Assembly: GCA_008828725.1 (NCBI GenBank)
Contig: MEHQ01002427.1
Span: forward strand, 248,001-312,000
Length of the DNA stretch: 64,000 nt
Reading direction: 5' to 3'
Origin: Saccharina japonica
Lineage: Eukaryota; Sar; Phaeophyceae; Laminariales; Laminariaceae
Under the pieces are notes generated by a model, which was given only the letters and a program-made list of their open reading frames with translations, was not told the DNA's origin and made no database searches. Shown here one piece after another: positions 22,694-33,811 of the stretch (position 1 is the stretch's first letter; each line of letters begins with the position of its first letter). The translations under genes and the position numbers were made by a program.

Positions 22694-25600
22694 CGCCACC
22701 GTTCACAAAAATGAAAAACCCTACGATTGTTGCCACAATTTTTACTCGCTTACAGGCCGGTTGCTTGCTTAGCTCCTCTGTTTTTTTGTTTTGCTCTCGC
22801 TCCTAAGGACGCCCGTTGCTTATCGTAGCTCTGCTGTATTTCCTCGCTCAGACCGGTTGCTGCTGTAGACTCTTGTCGTTATTTTAAAACCCCTTTTGAC
22901 CTTGAGGACTGCACTAATCCCGTTATGGGAACATATGACTAGGAATTAGAGTCAGATTTTGGTTTTTATGTACAGTAGTGCAGCAGCAGAAGGGTTGGAG
23001 CGGGGCAAGGAGAATGGGCGAAGAGGCAGCCCGGCAGGTGCGTGCAATGCGGTGGTTTATTGGCGATGAGGGTGGGGTGGAAGGGAGACGTGTGTGTCGC
23101 TTTGTGTGCTCGTTGTCTTCTGTGCCTGATCGGGATGGAGGGCAGGCGAGAAAAGCGTAAGAGCGATGCAGGCGGGGTTGCTTTGGCGTGTGCCAAGGAG
23201 CAACTCGTGAACAGCACTGCAGGGTTTTTTGCTAGCTCTCGACTGGTTGGATTGAGGGGGGGGTTGATCTGTCGGTAGCTTGTTTGGTCGTCGGTGCTGG
23301 TAAGGGTTGAAAGGGTGGCGTGGCAACAAGCGTTTACACGTTTTTACGGTAGTAGGCTGAATTCGAAGAATATGGGGTTTCCTACGGCCGTGTCTTGCGT
23401 TTTTGTTAAGTGGGTCCGTCTTGGTGACGATCCTGCTATATTATGTACCTCCAAACTTAAGAAGAGGTCACATCAGCCGTATTTTTGGTTGCGTCCCGGC
23501 ACCTATTTATTTAATGTGATACGTGAATATGCCTCTCGTTGCTTGCTACCCTCTAGTGGCTAGTGGGGCCGATAGAAGAAGGCAGGTATAACATACCTGC
23601 ATAGACCTGGAAGGCATTTTCGATGTGAGGCAGGGAGGGGGGGGGGAGGGGCGGCGGCGAGGGGAGCCTTTTCTTCGTCTCAAACACGCACCGTTTGGGG
23701 GCACGGTAGAGTTCGGGAGGGAGAGAGAAAAAAAAACGGGAGATTTTGCTATCTAGGGCTATTAATAAAAAGCACACGCAGAAGTTACGTATCACATGCG
23801 CGAACAGTGTGGGGAGGCGGTGTTCCTTGCAGTTGCAGGGTGTGGCGTGGGCCCTAAGGGGAGGGGGGGGGGTCTGCACGATCACCCAACCTCTTTGTTC
23901 TTGTCGCGGTGTCAAGCAAAAGCCCTTCCTTGCAGGGTCGTTGCATCGTGATTTGGTGGATTATTAACTTTTTGCTGGTGTTGTCGCTGTTCGGAAGGCG
24001 TTCGCTCTAGTTACAGTAGGATGTACGGGGTGGGGCTTGGGCTGGCTGTGAAAATTCGGCTTCGCTTGTCACCTATTTCCGCCCTTGGCGCAGTACTCAT
24101 CACGCGGGAATTTTCTTGGAAATTTCGCGGCATACAGGCCTGGATTGTCTGCGCTTGTATTCCGTGCTCCGTATATATATGTAGGCGACCCTGGGCTGAA
24201 TGAGACATGAGCTACGTACACCTACCTGGTATCATACCTTGGTATGATCTACGTACGATAGCGGGGAACTTCAACACACCTCAAGACAGATCATGATCTA
24301 CGTATAGTATTGTGTCATTCAGTTCCTCCTCGCGTGCCGTTGTGGGAGGTTGTGCGCAGGGTCTGCAAGCTACGTATAGAAGACCCAGCCCAGGAAACAT
24401 GTGCGAGTGTAATGGTATAGGCTTAAAAGGCCGGCTCATGCAGATTGTAGGGGTCCCGTCCCACCCGGCAACATGATAATGAGCTATGATAGATCATGAG
24501 ACCGGGAATAAATCGTCCTTGAAATATGTAGATGGATTGAGAATCGATTATCTAATTGAGAATCGATGATCTGGCCGAGGTGTGGAAAGTGTGGAAACTT
24601 CTTCTCAAGACGATCACTACTATCCCCGGGCTCCACCGCTTCGCCGCCCAGTCGCTCATCGTTTTTCCCTTTCCCCCGGCCATCGTGTTGTCTTGCGCGG
24701 CAAACCCTCAACTCTCCACTGACTGCCCTGCAATAACTGTTTTACGATAGAGTATTCGAACCAAGGACCAAGGGGGAAAAAAAAACTGAAGAGAAGAGAA
24801 CTCTATAACAACTTTTCCCCATCGCGGTGCCGCTTCCGTTGCCCTTCCTTGCCTTAAGCCCGAAAATCCGTACTAAATATTAAAGAAACGTATACTTCGA
24901 TTTTGTTTTTTTTCAAGCACCAGCCTAGAAAGCAAAGATACAGTAGATGCAGGCAGGCCCCAGGCTTAATTATCGCAACGTTCCACTGTAAAAGGAGCCT
25001 TCCTGCTGTCCCCAGGCTTATTTATCGCTACGATACAGTACCGCCATCCTGTACATACATACCCACCCGTGCTGTGATTATGAGCGGGGACCAATCAAAA
25101 CAGGCGGCGCAACCTACAACCCTTCTACAACAGCTGCAAACACTATCATCCCGCTCTACTGTAATTCCTTACCAGGCAGTACCCGAAACGTGGCTGCGCA
25201 GCTGTGTGAAAGGGCTGAGGACCTCGTGCAGATCTTAAATTTGCCGCGCGCGATCGCTCTCTCGTACAAAAGTATCATATACCAGGGGCGTATACATTCT
25301 ACAAAATGTCAGGGGGGGGGGAGAGCAAAAACGCTATTTTACCGAGTACGTACAAACTTCCCGCGTACCTATATTCGTACGGGATGTGCAAACACCCTCC
25401 CCGCAAAATACCTACCAGTACGTACGGACGGCAGTTACAATACTTGTAACGATAAACAGAGTTCTCTACGTATTTAGACTTTAATTTAAGTATCCTGCGT
25501 GCTATACAAATATACGGATCTTTTAGAAGGAGTTTGTCCACAGCTCTAACGGTTGATTGATTTCCGTGCTAAAGATATGGATCTTTCAGCCGGATTTCGT

Positions 25601-26896
25601 CCACAGCTCGTATAACGGCTGATTGTCTTCCGTGTGAAAGATCAAAGATAGATGCGGATATCTCAGCAGGATTGTGTCCACAGCTATATGCGCCAACCGT
25701 TGGTTGCCTGCCTTCCGTGCTACCAACTACGTATGTCTTTCAGCAAGATTTCATCCACCGTTTCAACGGTCTGCCAGCAAACGCGTGGCATGCCATCTGT
25801 CCACAGCTCCAACCGTTTATTGCCTTCCGATCTACAAAAAAGGTACGAGGATCTTTCAGCAAGATTTTTCGTCCACAGCAGCTGCAACGGTTTGGCAGCA
25901 ACGCGGGTGGCATGCCTGGACATGATCTAGATGATCTAGATGATGATCTACTGTAGATGATGATCTAGATGATGATCTAAGCAAGCTACCCACACCCAGA
26001 ACGAATACCGTCAAACTACCATCATTATATTAAGAAGCAAAAAGGGGCACTACAGGTAGATGCCTTCCTATTAAGGCGCCTCGGCAAAATACACACAAGC
26101 CGGGCAGGAGCTTCGTTGACTACCTACCTGTCGGCCACACAACAAAACGACCACGAACGCCTGGGGCAATTGTTGGTTGTTGTGCGCTTCTACGAGAAAA
26201 TCGTACCGTATATATACCCAAACCCGTACATGGGAAAAAATGGAAAGTACTCCCTTCGCCGCCTTTGCCTTTCCGAGTAAAACCGTCTACTTATGTATTG
26301 CGCGGTGCACCCCTTAAATCTACTCCAAGTCTGGTGCATCTATTGAATGTCGGCCATAAAATCTATGATAGTTTTACTTTTCGTATAATATGCGCATGCA
26401 TATCTGGCGGTTATGAAGACGGCCAATGGCTATACCAGCAAGTTATTGCATCCATAGTCCGTTTCATCCCTCGTCTCCCTGAAACGCAGGCCACCGCCAA
26501 AACGCTCTTCAGACAGCACACAGCAGGGGCAGGCAGGGCATGACCGGTCTCGAGAGAGAGAGACAGACACGCGACCGAAAAAAAAACTGAACCTAAAAAC
26601 TGAAAAAAATTACAAAAATAAAAATGAAACAAGGAAATAAAAAGCAGGGAAAAAAAACTGAAACCTAAAACCAGGGGGGGGGGGTGGGTGGGTGGGTGGG
26701 TGGGTGGGTGAGAGAGGAGGCCATCATATTGAGGTGAACATGCATGTCAGCGGTGGGGTGGGGTTCGGTGAGTAAAGGGTGAATGAGGGAGCAAGGAGGT
26801 AATAAATACTGAGGGGAACACGTTCGTCAGCGGCGACCATGTTACATTACAATCCTCAACGCCATCTCGACAATGTGCGCAGCGCGCGCAACGCAC
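22694..26896. other. Intergenic repeat-rich region
   Basis: Contains a fragment of the GATCAT family near 24380-24620, the tandem repeat at 25500-25920, and a G-tract plus GGGT microsatellite at 26673-26712 that could form a G-quadruplex. I see no exon with splice support. The far 3' end of the minus-strand membrane-protein gene may lie here. Confidence 0.4.
25500..25920 (+). repeat. Degenerate tandem repeat, about 60-105-bp units
   Basis: About six units share GGATCTTTCAGCAGGATTTC, GTCCACAGCT and AACGGTTGATTGCCTTCCGT with variable spacing. It is followed by a short GATCTAGATGAT run at 25922-25980. No open frame spans it convincingly. Confidence 0.6.
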
Positions 26897-29800
26897 CTGG
26901 CTATCTCGAGCAGGGAGGACGCGCCCCTCTTAGAAGGCGTGTTCTTCGGGGACGAGGCTCTCGTGGTCTTCGGGGACGAGACTCCTTTCCGTCCCCGCCC
27001 CCNNNNNNNNNNNNNNNNNNNNNNNNNNNNNNNNNNNNNNNNNNNNNNNNNNNNNNNNNNNNNNNNNNNNNNNNNNNNNNNNNNNNNNNNNNNNNNNNNN
27101 NNNNNNNNNNNNNNNNNNNNNNNNNNNNNNNNNNNNNNNNNNNNNNNNNNNNNNNNNNNNNNNNNNNNNNNNNNNNNNNNNNNNNNNNNNNNNNNNNNNN
27201 NNNNNNNNNNNNNNNNNNNNNNNNNNNNNNNNNNNNNNNNNNNNNNNNNNNNNNNNNNNNNNNNNNNNNNNNNNNNNNNNNNNNNNNNNNNNNNNNNNNN
27301 NNNNNNNNNNNNNNNNNNNNNNNNNNNNNNNNNNNNNNNNNNNNNNNNNNNNNNNNNNNNNNNNNNNNNNNNNNNNNNNNNNNNNNNNNNNNNNNNNNNN
27401 NNNNNNNNNNNNNNNNNNNNNNNNNNNNNNNNNNNNNNNNNNNNNNNNNNNNNNNNNNNNNNNNNNNNNNNNNNNNNNNNNNNNNNNNNNNNNNNNNNNN
27501 NNNNNNNNNNNNNNNNNNNNNNNNNNNNNNNNNNNNNNNNNNNNNNNNNNNNNNNNNNNNNNNNNNNNNNNNNNNNNNNNNNNNNNNNNNNCTCCCCCCG
27601 CCACCGCCGCCGCCGAAGCCGCCCGCTTCCTCGGGGTGGACTTAGGAGACACCGGCGACGAAGGCACCCTGCTGTTCTTACCGCGGGTGGCCATGGGCGA
27701 CTCCGGTGTTGCCGGCACCGGCTTCGCCACCTTCTCGACCGCAGCCGCCGCCTTGGCCCGTCCCGTGACACGCTTAGCGTCGACGCCGCCGGACTTAGGG
27801 GAGGGTGTCGGCCTGGTAGATGGGCCGCGCTTCACGGGCGACTTCTTGGGAGACGCCGGGGCCTTCTTAGGCTTGGCCGAGGAAGAGCGCTTGGCCGGGA
27901 GCCTGGAGGCCAGCATCCTGGAAGGGGATTGCGCTGACCCTCTCCCGCCCCTTCCGCGCCCTGCGCCCCCCCTGCCGGCCTTGGGGGAGACCAGCGAGGA
28001 TCGGCCCCGCAGCGGCGAGCCGGGGGAGCGGGCGAACGCGCCGAGGGGTGAGGCGGCGCCGTCGGGGGAGTTCAGCTTCCCCTTCGAGGCGTTCGCTTCT
28101 CGTGCCTGCTTGATGCTCCTGAACTGTCGCCGGATCTCGGCGGTCTGAGTTTGGCGTAAAGCAAAAGAAACAGCAGGCAGTACACAGCAATACAGCGGGG
28201 GAGTGCAGGGTGCGGAAGGTGAGAGGGTGTACAGTATACGTAGACCGACGGCACGGGTATATATAGACCGACGGCACAGCGGGAGGTGAGGGGTGCGCGT
28301 GTCGGCGGGATAAGGGCAGATGATATCGACACTACTGCTGCTACTGCTGCTCCTGTTGGTGCTTCTGCTTGCTGCTGTGCTCTTCACACGCGGGCTCGAA
28401 GTCGCAATGAATTCGGTTGCAACCGAAAGTCGGCCGGAGATTTCGCGATCTCGATCAAAGCTTCGAAAACCCGTACCCTGGTATATAGACTACATCATCA
28501 GCATATGAAAATCGCCTCAACTCGTAGATCTATACAGCAGTATACAGCAGTAGTTATACTATTGATACAGCAGTGGTCTTAGAGCCTACTAACATAATAA
28601 TTGGACAGAGGTGCGTCTTAATTTGGAGTCCTATTCTTCTTCAAGCTTTTGTGCGAGCACGTGGAAGAGTGCAGGTATTAAGGCCTGTAGGGGTCCCTGG
28701 GTCGGTCGGTAGTCTAGACAAGAGTGTCCGTGTGCCGCAACGCCAGCTTATTATAGCTCCACTGCCACTGTTTTGGTAGATGATATCAAAAGCGAGAAGA
28801 GCAGTTTTCGAAGAGAAACATAATGCACTCGGCAAAAACCTTGCCATAGGGTTGTCAGGTTTTTGCCGTAGTCAACTACTGTACCTGGTACTCCGGAGTG
28901 TGTGTCCATGAATATCAGCTTACAACTGGTAGTCTAATACAGCCGCTATTATGTTCCAAGACTAGTTCTCTGTTAATAGGTTGACACATGGGTGTAACCA
29001 CAGCAACAGTAGCAGCGTCTCTTTTCCAGGACTGCCCTTGTAAAAACAGCCTTTAGATAACAACAGAACATACCATACGTGGCGACAACAACGCGGGCCG
29101 GGCGACGGCAAACGACCAACAGGAACACCCTTGACTACAAGTAGGCTATATATAAATACCACCCACGACCCACCATGAGATACGGCGGGAGTCCTGTAAC
29201 TAGCTGTAAAAAACGTTTGTCCACATCCTACATACGATACATATAGATGCACGTAACTGCTGCTGCGTACTGGTATGATATGTGAAAAAATAGCAAAAAC
29301 GCAAACACCATGCCAGTCTAATTCCAAGTACGACAGCGTACAGTAAACATGGGTCCACAGTAGTTCAAAGTTTACAGGACAAAAAAAAACGTGCCCCAGC
29401 AATCGTAACATCATTTCACGTTGCTCGCGGCAAGCAATACGAAGCACGAGCCGCCGCCGACGCAACGCCAAAGCCGCTCGCCCCAGAGAAATGCTACGTA
29501 TTAATAGTAAGCTCGAGGGAAAACATGGTACTCGTACGTACACACGTATGAAAAAAAGATACCAGTACTCGTATATACATGATGCCAGGTAGATCAATGG
29601 GTAGATAGATACACGCTGGCGCTTTTGGTAAAGTAAGCGCGTTATTTACATCAGCCATGGACAGGCGCGTGGTGTGCCTAATTGCCTCGTAATTGTGCAT
29701 AGTGCACGCTCGCCTTATACTCGTGCACCAAGAGGGCTGCATACTTTCCTGCTGCCTGCACTTGAAGGTCACGGGCCAGTACGTATGCTTGTAAATAAGC

Positions 29801-30898
29801 CGAATGGATTGGATACCACAAATCATGAGACGCTTTTTTACGAGAAATAAACCGCGATGCTCCGCAGAGTACAGCAATGATTTTCGAAGAACTCGCACGC
29901 TCGAACAAACCAGTGATTTTCGGTTCCTCTTCTTGGACACACGGAGAGGGGGCCCACTTAGGCCTCGCCGAAAGCACTACAGCAGCGCCCCTGCTACCGC
30001 CCTTTGTGGCCTCTATCTTTGAATATCGTATCTATTGATGGTTCGCTCTCTCAGCTTTCATCGCGATGCAGCCGAGAGGGGTGATCGATCGCGCTCCTCT
30101 GCTCTCAACGGCCTCTATAACCTAGCCGCCAACCCCGCCCCAAAACATCACGCCAACACTCACCTTGAGCTCGCAATCGCGAACCGCCCGGCTGTTGATG
30201 CCGTGCGAAGGAACCACGCCGCCATAGACGTCGTACAGCACCTCGCACAGGGAAGCCTGCTCGGGGGTCATGATCAACACCTTGGCCGGCGTGCGCGGCT
30301 TTGCGGCTCCGGCAGGCGATGTCGATGGCGAGGCATTGCGAGCAGTCCGACCCCTGAGAGTGTTATGCCCTGCACCCCCCACGGGCGAAGTCGTTTCTAA
30401 AGCATTGACGCCGCCGCCAACAGTTCTGGCACGGCGACCAGTTCGCTTCCTGTTGGCCTTGTTGCAACCCCACCACACCGACAGCAGAATGGCAACCACC
30501 GCCACGGCCCCGAGGACAGCCGGGTGACGCGGATCGATGTCCACGACCAGCCCGACCGCGGCCTTGTTTGTGCGGCTTCCGAATTCCCGCGCGTGCGCAA
30601 ATAGACCCCCGCCGACAACACCGCCACCGCCGACACCGCCGCCGACTTCCCCGCCGGGAATGGAATAAGAGGCGTCGATAGTTCCTTTCGTGTCGGCGCC
30701 ACTGCCGCTACCTGTGCCTGGCTGTCCGCGGTCGGTGGCGCCTGCCTCGGCCTCCCCTCCTTCCCCACCTTGTTGGTGTTCACCCATGGTAGTTTTTGAA
30801 TCTTCCTCAACCGGTACTTTTTGAGCCTCAGCCCCTTCCCCTTCTAGCGTGTCGAGGCCCCGTCCACTACCCACTCCTTCGTCCTCTGGTCCTGGCAT
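26897..30898 (-). CDS. Single-pass membrane protein with Ser-Pro-Lys-rich basic tail (partial, interrupted by assembly gap)
   Basis: Exon 1 is 30898-30164 (245 codons, donor GAGCTCAAG|GTGAGT). Exon 2 starts at 28144 after an AG acceptor in the same phase and runs into the N gap; its far end has a donor at 26897. Exon 1 is acidic and Gly-rich, without an N-terminal signal peptide, and has one membrane helix (about residues 125-143, AVLGAVAVVAILLSV) followed by a basic cluster (NKANRKRTGRRAR). By the positive-inside rule the C-terminus is cytosolic. It then has a short globular segment (TPEQASLCEVLYDVYGG). Exon 2 begins with a charged helix (EIRRQFRSIKQAREA) and becomes a tail with many S-P-x-K/R motifs (SPKKSPVKRG, SPVSPKSTPRKRA), typical of proline-directed kinase sites or H1-like DNA/microtubule-binding tails. 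I do not recognise the gene. An in-frame ATG further upstream (31015) lies inside a transposable element, so ATG 30898 is preferred. Joining exon 1 to exon 2 is inference from phase and spacing. Confidence 0.6.
27003..27591. other. Assembly gap (589 N)
   Basis: It falls inside the Ser-Pro-rich exon of the membrane-protein gene. If the gap size were exact, the frame beyond it would hit a stop at 26930. The SPK-rich frame there (SSPKTTRASSPKN) is a different one, so the gap length is probably only an estimate. Confidence 0.95.
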
Positions 30899-30959
30899 TC
30901 TGGCTTGTCCACGGTCGGCACAGCCTGCGCGCTGCTGTTTGCCACTGCTGCCACCCCAC

Positions 30960-31656
30960 CACCTGTGTTGCAGTGCCCACCAAAAAAACACGATTTTATC
31001 TAAATCTCTTGACAAAGAGACACTGGAACCACGTCTACCCCAGTTGTTTTTTCTGTAGGACTTTTCGTAATTCTGCCCTAGCTCTGAACTTTCCCATTAA
31101 TACAAAACTTGGCAGGGCAGATATAAGCTCCTTGGTACACTCCCGTCAGTGTGCCAAAGCGGCAGCCGATTCCGTGGCCTCCTTCGATGCGGACCTCGTC
31201 GTTGAAGTTTGAAAATGTGGTTCCAGCTGCTTGAATATGCGGTTTCTCGTACTGTATTCAAGTATTTTTTTTCCTGCTGTAAAACGAGCACAAGGTACTT
31301 TTCGAAAAAAACAATCTGCTGTAGAACGAGCACGAGCTCGTTCTACTGCAGGGAAAAAAAATACTTGGCTACAGTACTGGAATCCACAAATTCAAGCGCG
31401 TGGAACCACATTTTCAATTTTCAGCGACGAGGTCCGCATCGAAGGAGGGCGCGGAAACTGCTGTCGCTTTGGCACACTCACGGGAGTGCACCAAGGAGCT
31501 CATATCTGCCTTGCCAAATATTGGATTAATGTGAAAGTTCGGAGCTAGAGCAGAACTACGGAATGTCCTACAGGAAAAAAAAACGGGGCAGGTGTGGTTC
31601 CAGGGTCTCTGTGTCAAGAGTTTTTTTTTGGTTTTGTGGGCACTGCAACACAGGTG
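30960..31656. mobile_element. CACCTGTGTTGC foldback element, copy 1 (697 bp, 4-bp target duplication)
   Basis: Two arms of about 275 bp (30960-31235 and 31392-31656) are inverted repeats of each other, and the 155-bp centre is itself palindromic around GAGCACGAGCTCGTTCTAC. Termini are CACCTGTGTTGCAGTGCCCA and its complement. CCAC flanks both sides (30956-30959, 31657-31660), a 4-bp target duplication. It is inserted between two divergent genes. Confidence 0.75.
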
Positions 31657-31750
31657 CCACCACCCCGATAATTACGCGCGAAACTATTTTCCCGGATCCC
31701 TTCCCGCAAACGCCATCGACGACTCTGAAACCCCCACGATTTGACTCTGC

Positions 31751-33811
31751 TTGCTTGTTTCGTCCCCACTCTCTCTGCCGGCAATTTTCCGCTGTCCTCC
31801 AGCGAGCCACGAAGAGCTGAGGCGACTTAGGAGCGAGGTTCATAGAAGTTTTGATTGCCTGGTAGAAGATCTAACAGCGCTGCAGGCCCAGAGTGATGCA
31901 ACCTGTACGAAGACGTCAGGGGTCATGTCCAAACATCGCGACAGAAGAACCTACAGCTTCAAGAGGCACCGCGATGCCTTGTACGCGATACTCGAGGCCG
32001 CCGTCGCAGGAGGAGGAGCACAGGAAGACGACGATGCTGAGGTCCACAGCAGTGGTGGTGGTCCGAGTACTGTCAGTCGAAGCCGAGAGGGCAATGACGG
32101 TGAGCAAAGTAGTGGGGAAACCAACAAGACATACCCTTCCGATTTTCTATGGTATGAAGAGATGACCCCTGAGGACATCGACGCATACCATGCCGCCCAT
32201 CGGGGTACCCCCAGCAGCGGCGGCGGCGGCGCTCCCACCGCCGACCCCCCTCCTCCTATTGAGCGTCGAGGAACACCACCAACAGCAACATCATCGGGGC
32301 GTGACCACCGCCATGGAGAACAGGGTTTCTCGGAAGAGTGTGATGGGTACGGAAACGTTGCCGCCGGTGGAGATGGTGAGGTTGTGGTGGCCGAAGAAGG
32401 CCAAGGTCCTCCTCTTCTTCCAGCGTTCAGTCCACGCCTCTCGACTCCTCTTCGCCCTACCCACCACGCCTCCGCTACCGGCAAGGGTAAAGCATCGGAC
32501 GCCGAGTTTTCGTCGCAGTTAGCTGTTGTTTCGTCATCGGAGATGGCCCAGACTCCTTTGATATATAGCAGCTCCACCTCGAATGATTTACCCACCGCCG
32601 AAGCAAGCAAAGTTCCAAGAATTCCAACAGCCACGACGGCGGTCGAGGACGGCTCCCTGGGGCAACCGTCGAAGCGCCCCCGACCATCATCACCGCAACA
32701 GGAGGACCCCCACCCTTTCGGCAAGACGGCTGGCCAGGAGTACCAGGGAGCGGTGGCAGCAGCTGTAGCAGCGGCATCATCACCATCAACAGCAGCAGCA
32801 GCAGCGGCAACCGCGCTACCGATCACGGATTCACAGGCGCATCATGCCGTCGGCAGGAGAAGGTGGCCGGAAGCCCGCGAGAACAGTCGGCCGGCGACAA
32901 CAGCAGCAGCAGCAGCAGCAGCGACGATGACGCTGTCAGCCTCCGAACAATCCCAGGCCACGCAATCTATGTTCCTGCCCGGCCTGCCGTCGCAATTGCT
33001 GGTTACACAGCAACAGGGCGACGGGGGGTGGGATCACGTAGCGGATGGAAACCTTCAGGAGGAGGAGGAGGAGGAGGAAGAGGAGCAGACGGCTGCCTCG
33101 GAATACGCGCTCTCCTTGCCAGCACCCCACCACGAAAGCATCGGTGACGTCCCAATCGGCGGTGTACCAGAGTCACCGCCAGACCTGAGGGGGGGCTTCG
33201 ACGATGTGCATTCTAGCTCTCGGCGCGATGCAGGAAACACTGAGCGTCTTCCACCTGGTGGTGGTGGTGGTGGTGGTGCCGGCGTGGGCGAAGATTTCGG
33301 GCCGGAAATCCGCGCCCGTCAAAACGAGGGCTTCACCTGTGTCCTGAGAAAGTTCGTGGGAGGAAGCGATTGCGAGCGACTTGGAGTTGCGACGGGGTCG
33401 GCGGAGAGCGCTAGACGGAGCGACGGCCATCGTGCGAGGCAACGCCTCGTTCTTGTGCCGACGCAGGAGGTGCTGCCAAGCGGATGGGTCTCGGGGCAGG
33501 CTGGCGTTGTTGGCGTCCTGGAGGATCACCTGCGGCGCGCCCGGGAACGTTTTTCTGACGGTTACGCCGTCCGCGCCCTTGAGCTTGCGTGCCAGGTGTT
33601 CCGCCAGACTTCGGTGTGCGTACGCACCCGGGGCAGCGGAGAGGGCGACATCGGACAGGGTGTTGTTTCTGTTGCGCGGCAGATTGACTCGTCCAGTGAT
33701 GCTGTAGCTTTGCCCGCTTGTGATCATGCCGAGGTTGTGGGTGTTGCCGCGCTCGTGTGGGAAATTTTGCGCGTAGAGATCATGAACCAGCGCTGCGCCG
33801 GGTTAATCTAA
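31751..33811 (+). CDS. Uncharacterised low-complexity protein, 686-codon open frame
   Basis: A single uninterrupted frame, long for this intron-rich region. The first 95 residues are structured-looking and charged, with probable helices (EELRRLRSEVHRSFDCLVEDL and, after it, YSFKRHRDALYAILEAA). The middle is disordered: Gly-, Ser-, Pro- and Ala-rich, with poly-Ala and a run of Glu near residues 437-445 from GAG repeats. The C-terminal 150 residues look more ordered (GVLEDHLRRARERF, ALELACQVFRQ). I see no catalytic motif, signal peptide or membrane helix, and recognise no family. A pyrimidine-rich tract ending CTCCAG at 31802 is a good acceptor, so the ATG at 31751 may be an artefact and this may be the large 3' exon of a gene with an upstream exon. 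A repeat element ends only 95 bp upstream. The gene diverges from the membrane-protein gene at 30898. Its reverse strand is also open over 33173-33727. Confidence 0.5.
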   Translation: MLVSSPLSLPAIFRCPPASHEELRRLRSEVHRSFDCLVEDLTALQAQSDATCTKTSGVMSKHRDRRTYSFKRHRDALYAILEAAVAGGGAQEDDDAEVHSSGGGPSTVSRSREGNDGEQSSGETNKTYPSDFLWYEEMTPEDIDAYHAAHRGTPSSGGGGAPTADPPPPIERRGTPPTATSSGRDHRHGEQGFSEECDGYGNVAAGGDGEVVVAEEGQGPPLLPAFSPRLSTPLRPTHHASATGKGKASDAEFSSQLAVVSSSEMAQTPLIYSSSTSNDLPTAEASKVPRIPTATTAVEDGSLGQPSKRPRPSSPQQEDPHPFGKTAGQEYQGAVAAAVAAASSPSTAAAAAATALPITDSQAHHAVGRRRWPEARENSRPATTAAAAAAATMTLSASEQSQATQSMFLPGLPSQLLVTQQQGDGGWDHVADGNLQEEEEEEEEEQTAASEYALSLPAPHHESIGDVPIGGVPESPPDLRGGFDDVHSSSRRDAGNTERLPPGGGGGGGAGVGEDFGPEIRARQNEGFTCVLRKFVGGSDCERLGVATGSAESARRSDGHRARQRLVLVPTQEVLPSGWVSGQAGVVGVLEDHLRRARERFSDGYAVRALELACQVFRQTSVCVRTRGSGEGDIGQGVVSVARQIDSSSDAVALPACDHAEVVGVAALVWEILRVEIMNQRCAGLI

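Noticed and set aside
30899-31015. Upstream start codon for the membrane-protein gene at 31015
   Set aside because: The extra codons fall within the CACCTGTGTTGC element and its edge, so the first ATG outside the element (30898) is more likely.
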